The notes under the pieces are model-generated. The model ran no database searches, had not been told where the DNA came from, and saw only the letters and a program-made list of their open reading frames with translations. Of a stretch of 64,000 nucleotides of DNA, positions 30,509-39,621 are shown piece after piece; the stretch's first letter is position 1; each line of letters starts with the position of its first letter. Source of the stretch: Ferrovibrio sp046294345. Its GTDB lineage: Bacteria > Pseudomonadota > Alphaproteobacteria > Ferrovibrionales > Ferrovibrionaceae. The stretch lies in assembly GCA_046294345.1 (NCBI GenBank), contig JBKBJT010000014.1, positions 1 to 64,000 on the forward strand, in the 5' to 3' direction. The position numbers and the translations under genes were made by a program.

Positions 30509-31642
30509 ATGATGCGACGGATGCGGTACGGCGCAGTGATGTTCGGACTGGTACTCGCGGCCTGCGGCATGCGGCAGTCCGGCCAGCCCGCGGATGCGGC
30601 CGTGCCGCCGGCCGCCCCGGGCGGCACCGCGCAGAACGCTGCCGCCACCGCGCCGGCGGCGCCGGGCGGACAGCCGGCGGAACAGGTTGCCTTCAATCGC
30701 GCCGATTTCGAGGCCTTTCTGGCCGAGGTGCGCAGCGAGGCGCTGCAAAAGGGCATCAAGGCCGATGTGGTGAATACCGCGCTGGCCGGGGTCGAGCCGG
30801 TGATGCGCATCATCGAGCGCGACCGCAACCAGGCCGAATTCAAGCTGACTTTCTCGACCTATCGCGACCGCGTGATCACGCCGGCGAATGTGTCGCGCGG
30901 GCAGAAGCTGCGCGAGGAACAGCAGGCCCTGCTGCGCCAGGTGGCGCAGCGCTACGGCGTGCAGCCGCGCTTTGTGCTGGCGATCTGGGGCATCGAGACG
31001 CGCTACGGCGCGGTGAAGGCCGATGTGCCGCTGTTCCATTCGCTGGCGACGCTGGCCTTCGACCGTCGCCGGTCGGCCTATTTCCGCAACGAGCTGTTCG
31101 CCGCGCTCACCATGCTGGATCGCGGCTACATCGATTTCAGCAGCATGAAGGGCTCGTGGGCGGGCGCGATGGGGCAACCCCAGTTCATGCCGAGCAGCTA
31201 CCTGGCCTATGCCGAGGATTTCGACGGCGACGGCAAGCGCGACATCTGGAGCAACCGCGGCGACGTGTTCGCCTCGATCGCCAATTACCTGGCCAAGGCC
31301 GGCTGGAACACGGCGCAGACCTGGGGGCGCGAGGTGAAGGTGTCGCCGGCGCTGCAGAACCGGCTGGGCGAATTCGCCCGCGAGGGCAAGTCGGGCTGCC
31401 GCGCCATCGACCAGATGACCCGGGATCTGCCGCTCGCCGAATGGGAAAGGCTGGGGTTGCGCCGCGCCGATGGCGGCGAGCTGCCCAAGGTCCAGATTTC
31501 CGGCGCCCTGGTGCAGCCGGATGGCGCCAAGGGGCCGTCTTTCCTGGTCTACGGCAATTACCGCTCCGTCCTGCGCTATAACTGCGCCCATCACTATGCT
31601 TTGACCGTCAGTCTGCTTGCCGATCAGCTGGGCGATGGCTAA
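30509..31642 (+). CDS. mltB: Lytic murein transglycosylase B-like lipoprotein
   Basis: A 377-residue protein with lipobox GLVLAACG close to the N-terminus and a Pro/Ala linker. The SLT_2/MltB domain follows: VLAIWGIETRYGAVKADVPL holds the catalytic glutamate, with GSWAGAMGQPQFMPSSYLAY and DFDGDGKRDIW after it. It cleaves glycan strands to 1,6-anhydromuropeptides at the periplasmic face. ATG 30509 is chosen because CGGAG sits six bases upstream and it places the lipobox correctly; a GTG at 30479 would add ten residues. No C-terminal peptidoglycan-binding domain. Confidence 0.88.
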   Translation: MMRRMRYGAVMFGLVLAACGMRQSGQPADAAVPPAAPGGTAQNAAATAPAAPGGQPAEQVAFNRADFEAFLAEVRSEALQKGIKADVVNTALAGVEPVMRIIERDRNQAEFKLTFSTYRDRVITPANVSRGQKLREEQQALLRQVAQRYGVQPRFVLAIWGIETRYGAVKADVPLFHSLATLAFDRRRSAYFRNELFAALTMLDRGYIDFSSMKGSWAGAMGQPQFMPSSYLAYAEDFDGDGKRDIWSNRGDVFASIANYLAKAGWNTAQTWGREVKVSPALQNRLGEFAREGKSGCRAIDQMTRDLPLAEWERLGLRRADGGELPKVQISGALVQPDGAKGPSFLVYGNYRSVLRYNCAHHYALTVSLLADQLGDG

Positions 31643-31661
31643 TATGCACCACATATAGACT

Positions 31662-32783
31662 ATGCAGCATCGTCGGCACGCCATCCCTTGCTTGATCCTG
31701 GGGGGTCGGGGGGAGTCCCGAACCGCAGGGCCATCGTGCGCCCGGTCACCCGGCGTCTGGTCGGCGCGTGCCCGGCTGGCTGTCCTGCTTCTGGCCGCCA
31801 GCTTCGGCCTGGCGGGCTGCGCCGAGACCACCCTGTTCAACCATGCGGCCAAATCGGTGATCCGGGGTGAACCCGGCCAGGCTTCCGGCCCGGGCAAGGG
31901 CGGCATCTACAAGGTCGGCAATCCCTATCAGATCAACGGTGTCTGGTATTACCCCAAGGAAGACGCAAATTACGACGAGACCGGCATCGGCTCGTGGTAT
32001 GGCGAGCAGTTCCATGGCAAGGCCACCGCCAATGGCGAAGTCTTCGACATGAACGAGGTGACGGCGGCGCATCCGACGCTGCCGATGCCGTCGCTGGTGC
32101 GCGTCACCAATCTGGAGAACGGCCGCTCCATCGTCGTGCGTATGAACGACCGTGGGCCGTATGCGAATAACCGCATCATCGATCTGTCGCGCCGTTCCGC
32201 CCAATTGCTGGGCTATGAGCGTCAGGGTACCGCGAAGGTGCGGGTGCAGTATATCGGCCCGGCGCCGCTGGGCGGCGATGCCACACCGACCATGGTGGCT
32301 TCCCGCAGCAGCGCCGGCGGCGACGAGCGTCCTGCGGCCGCGCCGCGGGGCGGTGTTTCCACCGAGGCCCTGCCGCCGCCGCCCGGCGTGAAGGGCAAGA
32401 GCGCCGAAGTGGCCAAGCCGGCGGAAGGCCAGCCGTCGCCGATGCAGATCCTGGCCGCGCAGCGACCGGCGGAGAGCGCCGCGGCGAGCAAGCCGGTCGA
32501 CGTCGCATCCACCGACCTGAAGCAGCAGAAGGTGGAGGTCGGCCCCGCCCGAGGCGGCCAGATTTACGTGCAGGTGGGGGCCTTCACCCTGCATGAAAAC
32601 GCCCACAAGCTTGCCGCCCAGATGTCGCTGATCGGCCCCGCCAACGTGTCATCGACCTTCGTCAACAAGCAGGAATTCTTCCGCGTGCGACTGGGCCCCT
32701 ACAATCAGGTCGCCGCCGCCGATCAGGCCCTGCAGCAAGTCATCAGTAACGGACAGACCAATGCGCGTATCGTTGTTGAATAA
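31662..32783 (+). CDS. rlpA: Septal ring lytic transglycosylase RlpA, SPOR-containing lipoprotein
   Basis: A 373-residue lipoprotein (lipobox FGLAGCAE). The double-psi beta-barrel domain has GIGSWYGEQFHGKATANGEV and LVRVTNLENGRSIVVRMNDR, with the conserved NDRGPY. A low-complexity Pro/Ala linker leads to a C-terminal SPOR domain (YVQVGAFTLHENAHKLAAQM), which targets denuded glycan at division sites. The N-terminus may be shorter: about 35 residues before the signal are Arg-rich. It overlaps the downstream carboxypeptidase by 23 bp, a conserved alphaproteobacterial arrangement. Confidence 0.9.
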   Translation: MQHRRHAIPCLILGGRGESRTAGPSCARSPGVWSARARLAVLLLAASFGLAGCAETTLFNHAAKSVIRGEPGQASGPGKGGIYKVGNPYQINGVWYYPKEDANYDETGIGSWYGEQFHGKATANGEVFDMNEVTAAHPTLPMPSLVRVTNLENGRSIVVRMNDRGPYANNRIIDLSRRSAQLLGYERQGTAKVRVQYIGPAPLGGDATPTMVASRSSAGGDERPAAAPRGGVSTEALPPPPGVKGKSAEVAKPAEGQPSPMQILAAQRPAESAAASKPVDVASTDLKQQKVEVGPARGGQIYVQVGAFTLHENAHKLAAQMSLIGPANVSSTFVNKQEFFRVRLGPYNQVAAADQALQQVISNGQTNARIVVE

Positions 32784-33945
32784 GTTTGCCGCTGTTTTCC
32801 TCGCCGGACTGATGCTGGCGGGTCTCGCCCGTCCGGCCGCTGCCCAGCTGGGGCAGGTCGAAACGGTGGCGCGGCAGATGATCCTGATCGATGCCGATAC
32901 CGATACGGTGATTTTCGAGAAGAATTCCGACGAGCTGATGCCGCCCTCGTCGATGTCGAAGCTGATGACGGCCTTCATGGTGTTCGAGCAGCTGTCTGCC
33001 GGCAAACTGCGTATGGACGACATGCTGCCGGTCAGCGAGAAGGCTTGGCGCATCCAGGGCTCCAAGATGTTCGTGCCGCTGGGCGGGCGCGTGAAGGTGG
33101 AAGACCTGCTGCGCGGCGTGATCGTGCAGTCGGGCAACGATGCCTGCGTTGTGCTGGCCGAGGGCATCGCCGGCACCGAGGAGCGCTTCGCCGAGATGAT
33201 GACCGACCGCGCCCGCGAGCTCGGCCTGAAGAACAGCACCTTCCGCAACGCTTCGGGTTGGCCCGATCCGCAGCACCTGACCACGGCGCGCGACCTGGCC
33301 GTCCTGGCCAAGCAGATCATCCGGCATCACCCGCAATTCTATCATTTCTACGCCGAGAAGGAGTTCACCTACGGCGTCGATCAGGTCTCCAAGAAGCCGA
33401 TCACGCAGGGCAACCGCAATCCGCTGCTGTACAAGGATATCGGCGCCGACGGCCTGAAGACCGGCCATACCGAGGCGGCCGGCTATGGCCTGACCGCGTC
33501 GGCCAAGCGCGGCGACCGCCGCCTGATCCTGGTGGTGAACGGCCTGAAGAGCATGAACGAGCGCTCGCGCGAGTCCGAGCGCCTGCTCGAACTGGGCTTC
33601 AGTCAGTTCGACAATTACAAGCTGTTCAGCGCCGGTGCTGTGGTGGACGAGGCCGATGTCTGGCTCGGCGATGCCCCGCGTATTCCGCTGGTCATCGACC
33701 GCAACCTGACCCTGACCCTGCCGCGGCAGAGCAAAAATAATGTCAAGGTGACGGTATCCTACGACAATCCGATCCCGGCGCCCATCGTCAAGGGCACGCC
33801 GGTGGCCACGCTCACGGTCGCCAACAAGGATGGTGCACTGGCCGAATTGCCGCTGGTGGCCGGCGCGGATGTGCAGCAGCTCGGCTTCACCGGCCGCATC
33901 GGCGCGGCGATCAGCTATCTGCTGTGGGGCGCGAAGAAACAGTGA
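32761..33945 (+). CDS. dacC: D-alanyl-D-alanine carboxypeptidase (PBP5/6 family)
   Basis: A 394-residue penicillin-binding protein with signal peptide (LAGLARPAAAQ). The three active-site motifs are present: SMSK (SxxK), SGN and KTGH. A C-terminal PBP5-like beta domain and an amphipathic ending (GAAISYLLWGAKK) would anchor it in the membrane. It trims the terminal D-Ala of pentapeptides. The start ATG lies within rlpA, 23 bp before its stop, so translation is probably coupled. Whether it is DacA, DacC or DacF in function cannot be distinguished. Confidence 0.92.
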   Translation: MRVSLLNKFAAVFLAGLMLAGLARPAAAQLGQVETVARQMILIDADTDTVIFEKNSDELMPPSSMSKLMTAFMVFEQLSAGKLRMDDMLPVSEKAWRIQGSKMFVPLGGRVKVEDLLRGVIVQSGNDACVVLAEGIAGTEERFAEMMTDRARELGLKNSTFRNASGWPDPQHLTTARDLAVLAKQIIRHHPQFYHFYAEKEFTYGVDQVSKKPITQGNRNPLLYKDIGADGLKTGHTEAAGYGLTASAKRGDRRLILVVNGLKSMNERSRESERLLELGFSQFDNYKLFSAGAVVDEADVWLGDAPRIPLVIDRNLTLTLPRQSKNNVKVTVSYDNPIPAPIVKGTPVATLTVANKDGALAELPLVAGADVQQLGFTGRIGAAISYLLWGAKKQ

Positions 33946-34598
33946 GCGCCACCTTTCCCGGGCGGTTCATCACCCTGGAAGGCGGCGAGGGCGCCGGCAA
34001 ATCCACCCAGATCAGGCTGCTGGCTGACCGGCTGGCCGAGCGCGGCATCGAAACCCTGCTGACCCGCGAGCCCGGCGGCACGGCCGGCGCCGAGGCGATC
34101 CGCAGCCTGCTGGTGACCGGCGACCCCGAACGCTGGGACGCGATGACCGAAACCCTGCTGCATTACGCCGCCCGTCGCGCCCATGTCGAAAAGACCGTGA
34201 AGCCGGCGCTGCGACGGGGCGTCTGGGTGATTTCCGACCGCTTCGCCGATTCCACCATGGCCTACCAGGGTTATGCCGGCGCGGTGGGTCGTGAGGCGGT
34301 GGCGGCGCTGCACAGGCTTGTGCTGGGCGATTTCGTCCCGGACCTTACGCTGGTACTCGACCTGCCTGTCGAAACGGGGCTGGCACGGGCAAGACAGCGC
34401 ATGCAGGGCCATGCTGCCGCCGAGGATCGCTACGAGCGCATGGGCCGCGACTTCCATGAAAAGCTGCGTGATGCGTTTCGCGACATCGCCGCGCGCGAAC
34501 CGCAGCGCTGCCGCCTGATCGATGCCGACCGCGACGTGGACAGCGTCGCCGTGGCGCTCTGGCAGGCCGTGGTGGCGCAGTTTAGTCTGAAGCCATGA
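33942..34598 (+). CDS. tmk: Thymidylate kinase
   Basis: A 218-residue enzyme converting dTMP to dTDP. The P-loop GGEGAGKST, the REPGGT motif and the dTMP-site DRFADST are intact, and a LID-like region RMQGHAAAEDRYE follows. The likely start is GTG 33942, whose bases overlap the upstream dacC stop (GTGA); another GTG at 33924 would add six residues. It is followed by holB with a four-base ATGA overlap, the usual alphaproteobacterial tmk-holB pairing. Confidence 0.95.
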   Translation: MSATFPGRFITLEGGEGAGKSTQIRLLADRLAERGIETLLTREPGGTAGAEAIRSLLVTGDPERWDAMTETLLHYAARRAHVEKTVKPALRRGVWVISDRFADSTMAYQGYAGAVGREAVAALHRLVLGDFVPDLTLVLDLPVETGLARARQRMQGHAAAEDRYERMGRDFHEKLRDAFRDIAAREPQRCRLIDADRDVDSVAVALWQAVVAQFSLKP

Positions 34599-35725
34599 GT
34601 GGTCACGATCCGCAACAGGCCGCGACCTGGGGGCCGCGCCATGCTTCCGTGCTGTTCGGCCATACCGCGGCCGAGAAGACGCTGCTGGAGGCCTGGGCCT
34701 CGGGCCGGCTGCCCCATGCCTGGCTGATCACCGGACCGCGCGGCGTCGGCAAATCGACGCTGGCCTTCCGCTTCGCGCGTTTCCTGCTGGCCCATGGCCC
34801 GGCTTCCGCCATCGACAGCGGCCCCAGCCTGTTCGGCGATGCCCCGGTTCTGCCGGATACGCTGGCCATCCCGGAGGAGCATCCGGTGTTCCATCGCATC
34901 GCCAGCGCGGGCCATGCCGACCTGATCACGGTGGAGCGCAGCTGGGACGACAAGGCCGAGCGCTGGCGCGGCGATATCGTGGTGCAGGATGTGCGCGCGG
35001 TGAACGAACGCTTCGGCATGACGGCGGCCGAGGGCGGCTATCGCGTCTGCATCGTCGATGCGGCCGACGACATGAACGTGAATGCGGCGAATGCGCTGCT
35101 GAAGATCCTGGAAGAACCGCCGCCGAACGCCATCCTGCTGCTGATCAGCCATGCGCCGGGCGGCCTGCTGCCGACCATCCGCTCGCGCTGCCGCCGGCTG
35201 GCGCTGAAACCGCTGGACGATGCGGCTTTGCTGCCGGCGCTGGATCGCCTGCTGCCCGATCTGGATGTGGCCGAACGGCGCGGCCTGGCCGTGCTGGCCG
35301 AAGGCTCGCCGGGCCGGGCCGTCATGCTGGCGGCGCAGGGCGGGCTGAAACTGCTGCATGGCCTGCTCGACATGGTCGGGCAGTTGCCAAAGCCGGATAT
35401 CGCCAAGCTGCATGCCTTCGGCGATGCGATCAACCGCGACAAGAGCGGCGCGGGTTTCCATCTGATGACGGAACTGTTCCGCTGGTGGCTGGCGCGGCTG
35501 GCCCGCGCCGCCGCCGCCGACCGGATCGGCGGCACCGGCTGGGCGGAAATCTTTCCCGGCGAGACGGCCCTGGCCTGCCGACTCGCCGCCTGGCAGGGCC
35601 CGGAGCGCTGGGCCGAGGACTGGGAGCAGTTCGGTCGCTTGCTCGATCGCGGGGAATCGGTCAATCTCGACCGCAAGCAGATGCTGCTCAATCTGTTTGC
35701 GGCATTGGGGCGGGCCGCCCGTTAG
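34595..35725 (+). CDS. holB: DNA polymerase III subunit delta'
   Basis: A 376-residue clamp-loader subunit. LITGPRGVGKSTLAFRFARF is the P-loop; NVNAANALLKILEEPPPNAI and RSRCRRLALKPL are the characteristic AAA+ segments of HolB/DnaX-type proteins (the LEEPP motif and the sensor SRC). It starts inside the tmk stop codon (ATGA), so it is translationally coupled. It acts in loading the beta sliding clamp. Confidence 0.93.
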   Translation: MSGHDPQQAATWGPRHASVLFGHTAAEKTLLEAWASGRLPHAWLITGPRGVGKSTLAFRFARFLLAHGPASAIDSGPSLFGDAPVLPDTLAIPEEHPVFHRIASAGHADLITVERSWDDKAERWRGDIVVQDVRAVNERFGMTAAEGGYRVCIVDAADDMNVNAANALLKILEEPPPNAILLLISHAPGGLLPTIRSRCRRLALKPLDDAALLPALDRLLPDLDVAERRGLAVLAEGSPGRAVMLAAQGGLKLLHGLLDMVGQLPKPDIAKLHAFGDAINRDKSGAGFHLMTELFRWWLARLARAAAADRIGGTGWAEIFPGETALACRLAAWQGPERWAEDWEQFGRLLDRGESVNLDRKQMLLNLFAALGRAAR

Positions 35726-35774
35726 GCTGGCTGCCCTGGCCGTTTGCCGCCGATTTTGCGGCATGGGGGATCCA

Positions 35775-36530
35775 ATGGCCGAAGAGACCGTCAAGACCAC
35801 CGGCAAGGGCCGGGGCGCCGCGTTATCGGCCCCCGACAGCCTGGAGAAAATAGATCTGCTCAGCGACCTGAGCCCGGCAGCGCGCGCCGAAGTCGAACGC
35901 GCCTGCCAGTGGCGCCGCTTTGCCTCCCATGAACAGATCCTCGACCGCAACAGCGACAGTCGCGATGTGTATTTCGTGGTGGAGGGCACAGTGGAGGTGG
36001 TGAATTTCTCGGGCAACGGGCGCGAGATTTCCTACGCCCTGGTTTCCTCGGGCAGTTATTTCGGCGAGATCGCCGCCATAGATGGCGAACGTCGTTCTGC
36101 CAGCGTGGTGGCGCAGACCGCCTGCCGGCTGGCCGCCATGCCGCCCAAGGCCTTCGAGGCACTGCTGGCGCGCGAACCGGCGGTGGCGCTGAAGGTGATG
36201 CGGCGGCTGACTGCCATCATCCGGGCCAACAACGAACGCATCATGGACCTGGCGACGCTGGGTGCGATCCAGCGCGTGTATCGCGAGTTGCTGAAGCTGG
36301 CGCGGCGCGACCCGCTGAACAACAGCGGCTGGCTGATCTATCCCATGCCCAAGCAGCACGAGATCGCCCGCCGCGCCGCCACCACGCGGGAAACCGTGGC
36401 GCGCGTGCTGGCCAATCTGCTGCATGGCGGCCAGATGACCCGCAAGGACAAGACCTATTACCTGACCGACCGCGAAGCGCTGGAGCAGGCGATCGTGCGG
36501 CTGGATGTGCGCCAGCACGGCGTGGTCTGA
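35775..36530 (+). CDS. Crp/Fnr family transcriptional regulator
   Basis: A 251-residue protein. After a 25-residue basic lead there is a cyclic-nucleotide-binding barrel: YFVVEGTVEVVNFSGNGREI, then GSYFGEIAAIDGERRSASVV, the phosphate-binding 'FGE-(I/L)-A...RSA' cassette of cAMP-responsive members. The C-terminal HTH is PKQHEIARRAATTRETVARV. No Fnr-type cysteine cluster is seen, so cAMP is the likely ligand; a class III cyclase is encoded at 7718. ATG 35775 with GGGGGA upstream is chosen over an earlier start inside holB. Confidence 0.88.
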   Translation: MAEETVKTTGKGRGAALSAPDSLEKIDLLSDLSPAARAEVERACQWRRFASHEQILDRNSDSRDVYFVVEGTVEVVNFSGNGREISYALVSSGSYFGEIAAIDGERRSASVVAQTACRLAAMPPKAFEALLAREPAVALKVMRRLTAIIRANNERIMDLATLGAIQRVYRELLKLARRDPLNNSGWLIYPMPKQHEIARRAATTRETVARVLANLLHGGQMTRKDKTYYLTDREALEQAIVRLDVRQHGVV

Positions 36531-36542
36531 GTCTCGCCAGCT

Positions 36543-37334
36543 TCAGAGCCTGTCCAGGAAATCGCGCAGGGCGGCATTAAACACGACCGGCATTTCCAGA
36601 TGCGGCGAATGGCCGGCTCCATCGAGGCATAGCCGCCGCGCGCCGGCGATGTTGGCCGCCAGCCACTGACTCACCGCCGGTTCGTAAAGCTGGCTCTCGC
36701 TGCCATGCAGGATCAGCACCGGCAGTTCCAGTTGCGGCAGCAGCCAGCGGTAATCCTGCTGCGCCATCGAGCCCCACAATGCCGCCATGGCCATGCCATC
36801 GTTGCGGACCATCTCCTCGCCGATCCATCGCACCAGCGCCGGGTCGATCCGGCTGTCGCGCGCGAACAGATGCGGCAGGGCATTATGGGCGTAGGATTCC
36901 CAGTCGGTACGCATCATCTGCATGGCGGCTTCGCTCTGGGCCTGGTCGAAACCGTTGCGGATGCCGAACTGCCATTCGCGGTCGTTGATGATGCGCGGCG
37001 TCATGTCCTCGACCACCAGGCCGGCCAGCAGGGCGCTGCCATAGCGGCCGATGTAGTCGAAGGCCACCATGGCGCCCATCGACCAGCCGACCAGCACGGC
37101 CCCATGCAGGTCATGTGTGTTGAACATGGTATGAAGCTGGTCGGCCAGATATGGAATCGTCATGTCCGCCGGGATGGCCGGGCTGTGGCGATGACCGGGC
37201 AGGTCGGGCAGCAGGATGCGGTGCTGTTCGCCGAAGGCGGCGACTTGCGGGGCGAAATAGCCACCATGGGCGGCCCAGCCATGCAGGAAAACCAGCGGTC
37301 GACCGTTCTGCAGGCTGCTTTCGGCAACATACAT
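36543..37334 (-). CDS. Alpha/beta hydrolase, last gene of the acyl-CoA operon
   Basis: A 263-residue alpha/beta hydrolase. The oxyanion segment is VFLHGWAAHGGYF, the nucleophile elbow GWSMGAM, and the late His is in DGAGHSPHLE. The overall look is BioH-like (pimeloyl ester esterase type), but there is no biotin gene here and it closes a fatty-acid/acyl-CoA operon, so it may be a thioesterase or ester hydrolase of that pathway. ATG 37334 with AAGGAT upstream is preferred; ATG 37358 would add eight residues. Confidence 0.82.
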   Translation of the reverse strand: MYVAESSLQNGRPLVFLHGWAAHGGYFAPQVAAFGEQHRILLPDLPGHRHSPAIPADMTIPYLADQLHTMFNTHDLHGAVLVGWSMGAMVAFDYIGRYGSALLAGLVVEDMTPRIINDREWQFGIRNGFDQAQSEAAMQMMRTDWESYAHNALPHLFARDSRIDPALVRWIGEEMVRNDGMAMAALWGSMAQQDYRWLLPQLELPVLILHGSESQLYEPAVSQWLAANIAGARRLCLDGAGHSPHLEMPVVFNAALRDFLDRL

Positions 37335-37344
37335 CGTGCGATCC

Positions 37345-37737
37345 TTAAGCGCCGACATCCTGGGCCAGCACAAGCGCGCGGCCACGGCAGATCACGGTGC
37401 CGGCCGCATCGGTGCAGGTGGTGGCCAGATCGACCAGGTGCTTGTCCGGCCGCAGGCGGGTGATCTCGACCTTTGCCGTCAGCGGCTGGCCGACCGGGGC
37501 GGGGCGCTCGAACTGCATCTCCTGCTTCAGGTAATTGGTGCCGAAGCCCGGCAGCTCGACGCCGAGCAGGTAGGAGAACAACGCGCCGATCAGCGGTTCG
37601 GGCACGGCTTCCAGCGCGGCACCATCGCGGCCAGCCAGGCCCTGGAACTGCCGCAGGTCGTCGGCCGAGAAGCTGCGGGTGACGCTGGCATGGTCGCCGA
37701 CGCGCATGCCCTTGAGGGTGATGGGAGCCTCGGTCAT
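37345..37737 (-). CDS. MaoC-like hotdog-fold protein, copy 2
   Basis: A 130-residue hotdog-fold protein related to MaoC/R-hydratases: TLKGMRVGDHASVTRSFSAD, LIGALFSYLLGVELPGFGTN and FERPAPVGQPLTAKVEITRL. The catalytic D-x4-H of MaoC (N/D..HxD) is less clear than in its upstream partner. It overlaps that partner by four bases. Two adjacent short MaoC proteins may form a heterodimeric enoyl-CoA hydratase. Confidence 0.75.
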   Translation of the reverse strand: MTEAPITLKGMRVGDHASVTRSFSADDLRQFQGLAGRDGAALEAVPEPLIGALFSYLLGVELPGFGTNYLKQEMQFERPAPVGQPLTAKVEITRLRPDKHLVDLATTCTDAAGTVICRGRALVLAQDVGA

Positions 37738-38105
37738 GGCAGGGTGATCTCCGTCTGACCATCCAGCACCACGGCGCCATCGGCAATGCGGGTGACTTTC
37801 GCGGCATAGCTGCGCCGGCCATCGCCGGCTGCGGTTTCATCCAGCACGAAACGCAGCGCCTCGCCGGCATAGGCGGGGTTGGGAAACATCATGCTGTGGC
37901 TGACCTGGCGTGCGCCGGGATGCTGTTTCTGCAGCAGGCCCCACAGCACGGTGTAGAGCAGCATGCCGTGGCTGACCGTGCGGCCAAAGCGCGTGCGGGC
38001 GGAGAAATCCGGATCGACATGGATCGGATTGTTGTCGCCGCTCACCTTGGCAAACAGGTCGAATTCAGCCTGGGTCAGGGCGCGGTCATGACTGATCGAG
38101 GACAT
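37734..38105 (-). CDS. MaoC-like (R)-specific enoyl-CoA hydratase, copy 1
   Basis: A 123-residue hotdog protein with the hydratase motif FAKVSGDNNPIHVDPDFSAR, containing the catalytic Asp and His (D-x4-H), and then GRTVSHGMLL, as in PhaJ-type (R)-enoyl-CoA hydratases. It begins five bp after the acyl-CoA ligase stop and overlaps the second MaoC gene by four bases. It would hydrate a 2-enoyl-CoA, or the reverse. Confidence 0.85.
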   Translation of the reverse strand: MSSISHDRALTQAEFDLFAKVSGDNNPIHVDPDFSARTRFGRTVSHGMLLYTVLWGLLQKQHPGARQVSHSMMFPNPAYAGEALRFVLDETAAGDGRRSYAAKVTRIADGAVVLDGQTEITLP

Positions 38106-38110
38106 GGCGC

Positions 38111-39610
38111 TCACTTTCCGGCCGCGCGACTGCGCAGCACGTGTTTCTGGATCTTGCCGGCGGCGGTGCGCGGGAAATCCTCGACGATGTCGATGTATTT
38201 CGGCACCTTGTAGGCGGCGAGATTCTGCCGGCAGAAGGCGCGCAGGGCTTCCGGATCGATGCTGGCGCCGGGCTGCGGCAGAATACAGGCGCGGCCGACC
38301 TCGCCCCATTTCTCGTCCGGTACGCCCAGCACGGCACATTCCAGCACGCCGGGGAATTTGTAGATCACGATCTCGACTTCGGCGGGATAGACGTTTTCGC
38401 CGCCGGAGATGTACATGTCCTTGATGCGGTCGACGATGTAGTAATAGCCATCGGCATCGCGTTTCGCGACGTCGCCGGTCTTGAGCCAGCCGTCGCGGGT
38501 GAAGGCCGCCTTGGTCGCCGCCTCGTTGTTCCAGTAACCGGGCGTGACGCCGGGGCCGCGGATCTGCAATTCGCCGGCTTCGTTGGCGGGCAGGGGATGG
38601 TCGTCCAGATCGACGACGCGTACCTCGGCCAGGATCTGCGGTTTGCCGACCGAGCCGATCTTGGCTTCGGCATGTTCGGTATCCATCAGGAAGACCGTCG
38701 GGCCGGTCTCGGTCATGCCCATGCCGTTGCACACTTTCACGCCGCGCGCCGCGAATTGCGCGATCAGCGTGGCCGGCAGCGGCGCGCCGCCGCAGCCCCA
38801 GGAACGCACCTTCGAGAAATCGGCCCTGCCGAAATCCTTATGCAGGCTGATCGCCTGGTAGATCGCCGGTACGCCGAAGAAGGCAGTGCAGTCGCCCTTC
38901 TGCAACGCGGCCATTACCGGATCAATTTCGAATTTCTTCAGCACCCGCACAGTGCCGCCATGCAGCAGTACCGGCAGGGTATGCAGGTTGATGCCGGCGG
39001 TGTGGAACAGCGGCAGGAAATTCAGCGTCGTTTCGGTCGAGGTCAGGTCGATGGCCTGGCCGATATTGATGGCATTGGCATAGGCCATGCCCGGCGTCTG
39101 GATCACGGCCTTCGGCTTGCCCGTGGTGCCCGAGGTGTAGAGCATGTACCAGAGGCGGTCGCTGGGCCAGTAGGTGTCGAAAGCCGCCGGTGCCGTGGTG
39201 GCGACGGCGGTTTCGTATTCGGTGTAGGAGAGCAGATCGAGGTCATAGATCCGCGCCAGTTCATCGGCCACCGCGGCATTGTCGGCATCGAAGACCAGCA
39301 GCTTGGGCGCGGCATCCTGCACCACGGGGCCGAGTTCCGGTGCCGGCTGGCGCCAGTTCAGCGGCACCAGGATGGCGCCCAGCTTGCCGCAGGCGAACAG
39401 GATTTCGAAGAAGGTGGCGCTGTTCAGGCAAAGAATCGCGACGCGGTCGCCGACGCCAACGCCGTTATTGCCGAGCCAGGCGGCGAAACGGCAGGCACGG
39501 TCATTCAAGTCGCGGTAGCTGAGGCTGCGACCGCTTTCCTGTTCGATGAAAGCGGTCTTGTCCGGCGTCAGTTCGGCGCGGCGTGCCGCGATGTCGAAAA
39601 CCTTGTGCAT
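38111..39610 (-). CDS. Acyl-CoA synthetase (AMP-forming ligase)
   Basis: A 499-residue adenylating enzyme. The phosphate-binding loop is YTSGTTGKPKAVIQ; the A5 motif is NGMGMTETGPT; DGWLKTGDVAKRDADGYYYI and the hinge RIKDMYISGGENVYPAEVE follow; the catalytic lysine is in RTAAGKIQK. It activates a carboxylic acid to its CoA thioester. Medium- or long-chain, aromatic or branched acids are all possible. It lies in the TetR operon, facing a branched-chain-type ABC importer that may bring in the acid. Confidence 0.92.
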   Translation of the reverse strand: MHKVFDIAARRAELTPDKTAFIEQESGRSLSYRDLNDRACRFAAWLGNNGVGVGDRVAILCLNSATFFEILFACGKLGAILVPLNWRQPAPELGPVVQDAAPKLLVFDADNAAVADELARIYDLDLLSYTEYETAVATTAPAAFDTYWPSDRLWYMLYTSGTTGKPKAVIQTPGMAYANAINIGQAIDLTSTETTLNFLPLFHTAGINLHTLPVLLHGGTVRVLKKFEIDPVMAALQKGDCTAFFGVPAIYQAISLHKDFGRADFSKVRSWGCGGAPLPATLIAQFAARGVKVCNGMGMTETGPTVFLMDTEHAEAKIGSVGKPQILAEVRVVDLDDHPLPANEAGELQIRGPGVTPGYWNNEAATKAAFTRDGWLKTGDVAKRDADGYYYIVDRIKDMYISGGENVYPAEVEIVIYKFPGVLECAVLGVPDEKWGEVGRACILPQPGASIDPEALRAFCRQNLAAYKVPKYIDIVEDFPRTAAGKIQKHVLRSRAAGK

Positions 39611-39621
39611 GGTTTCCCCCG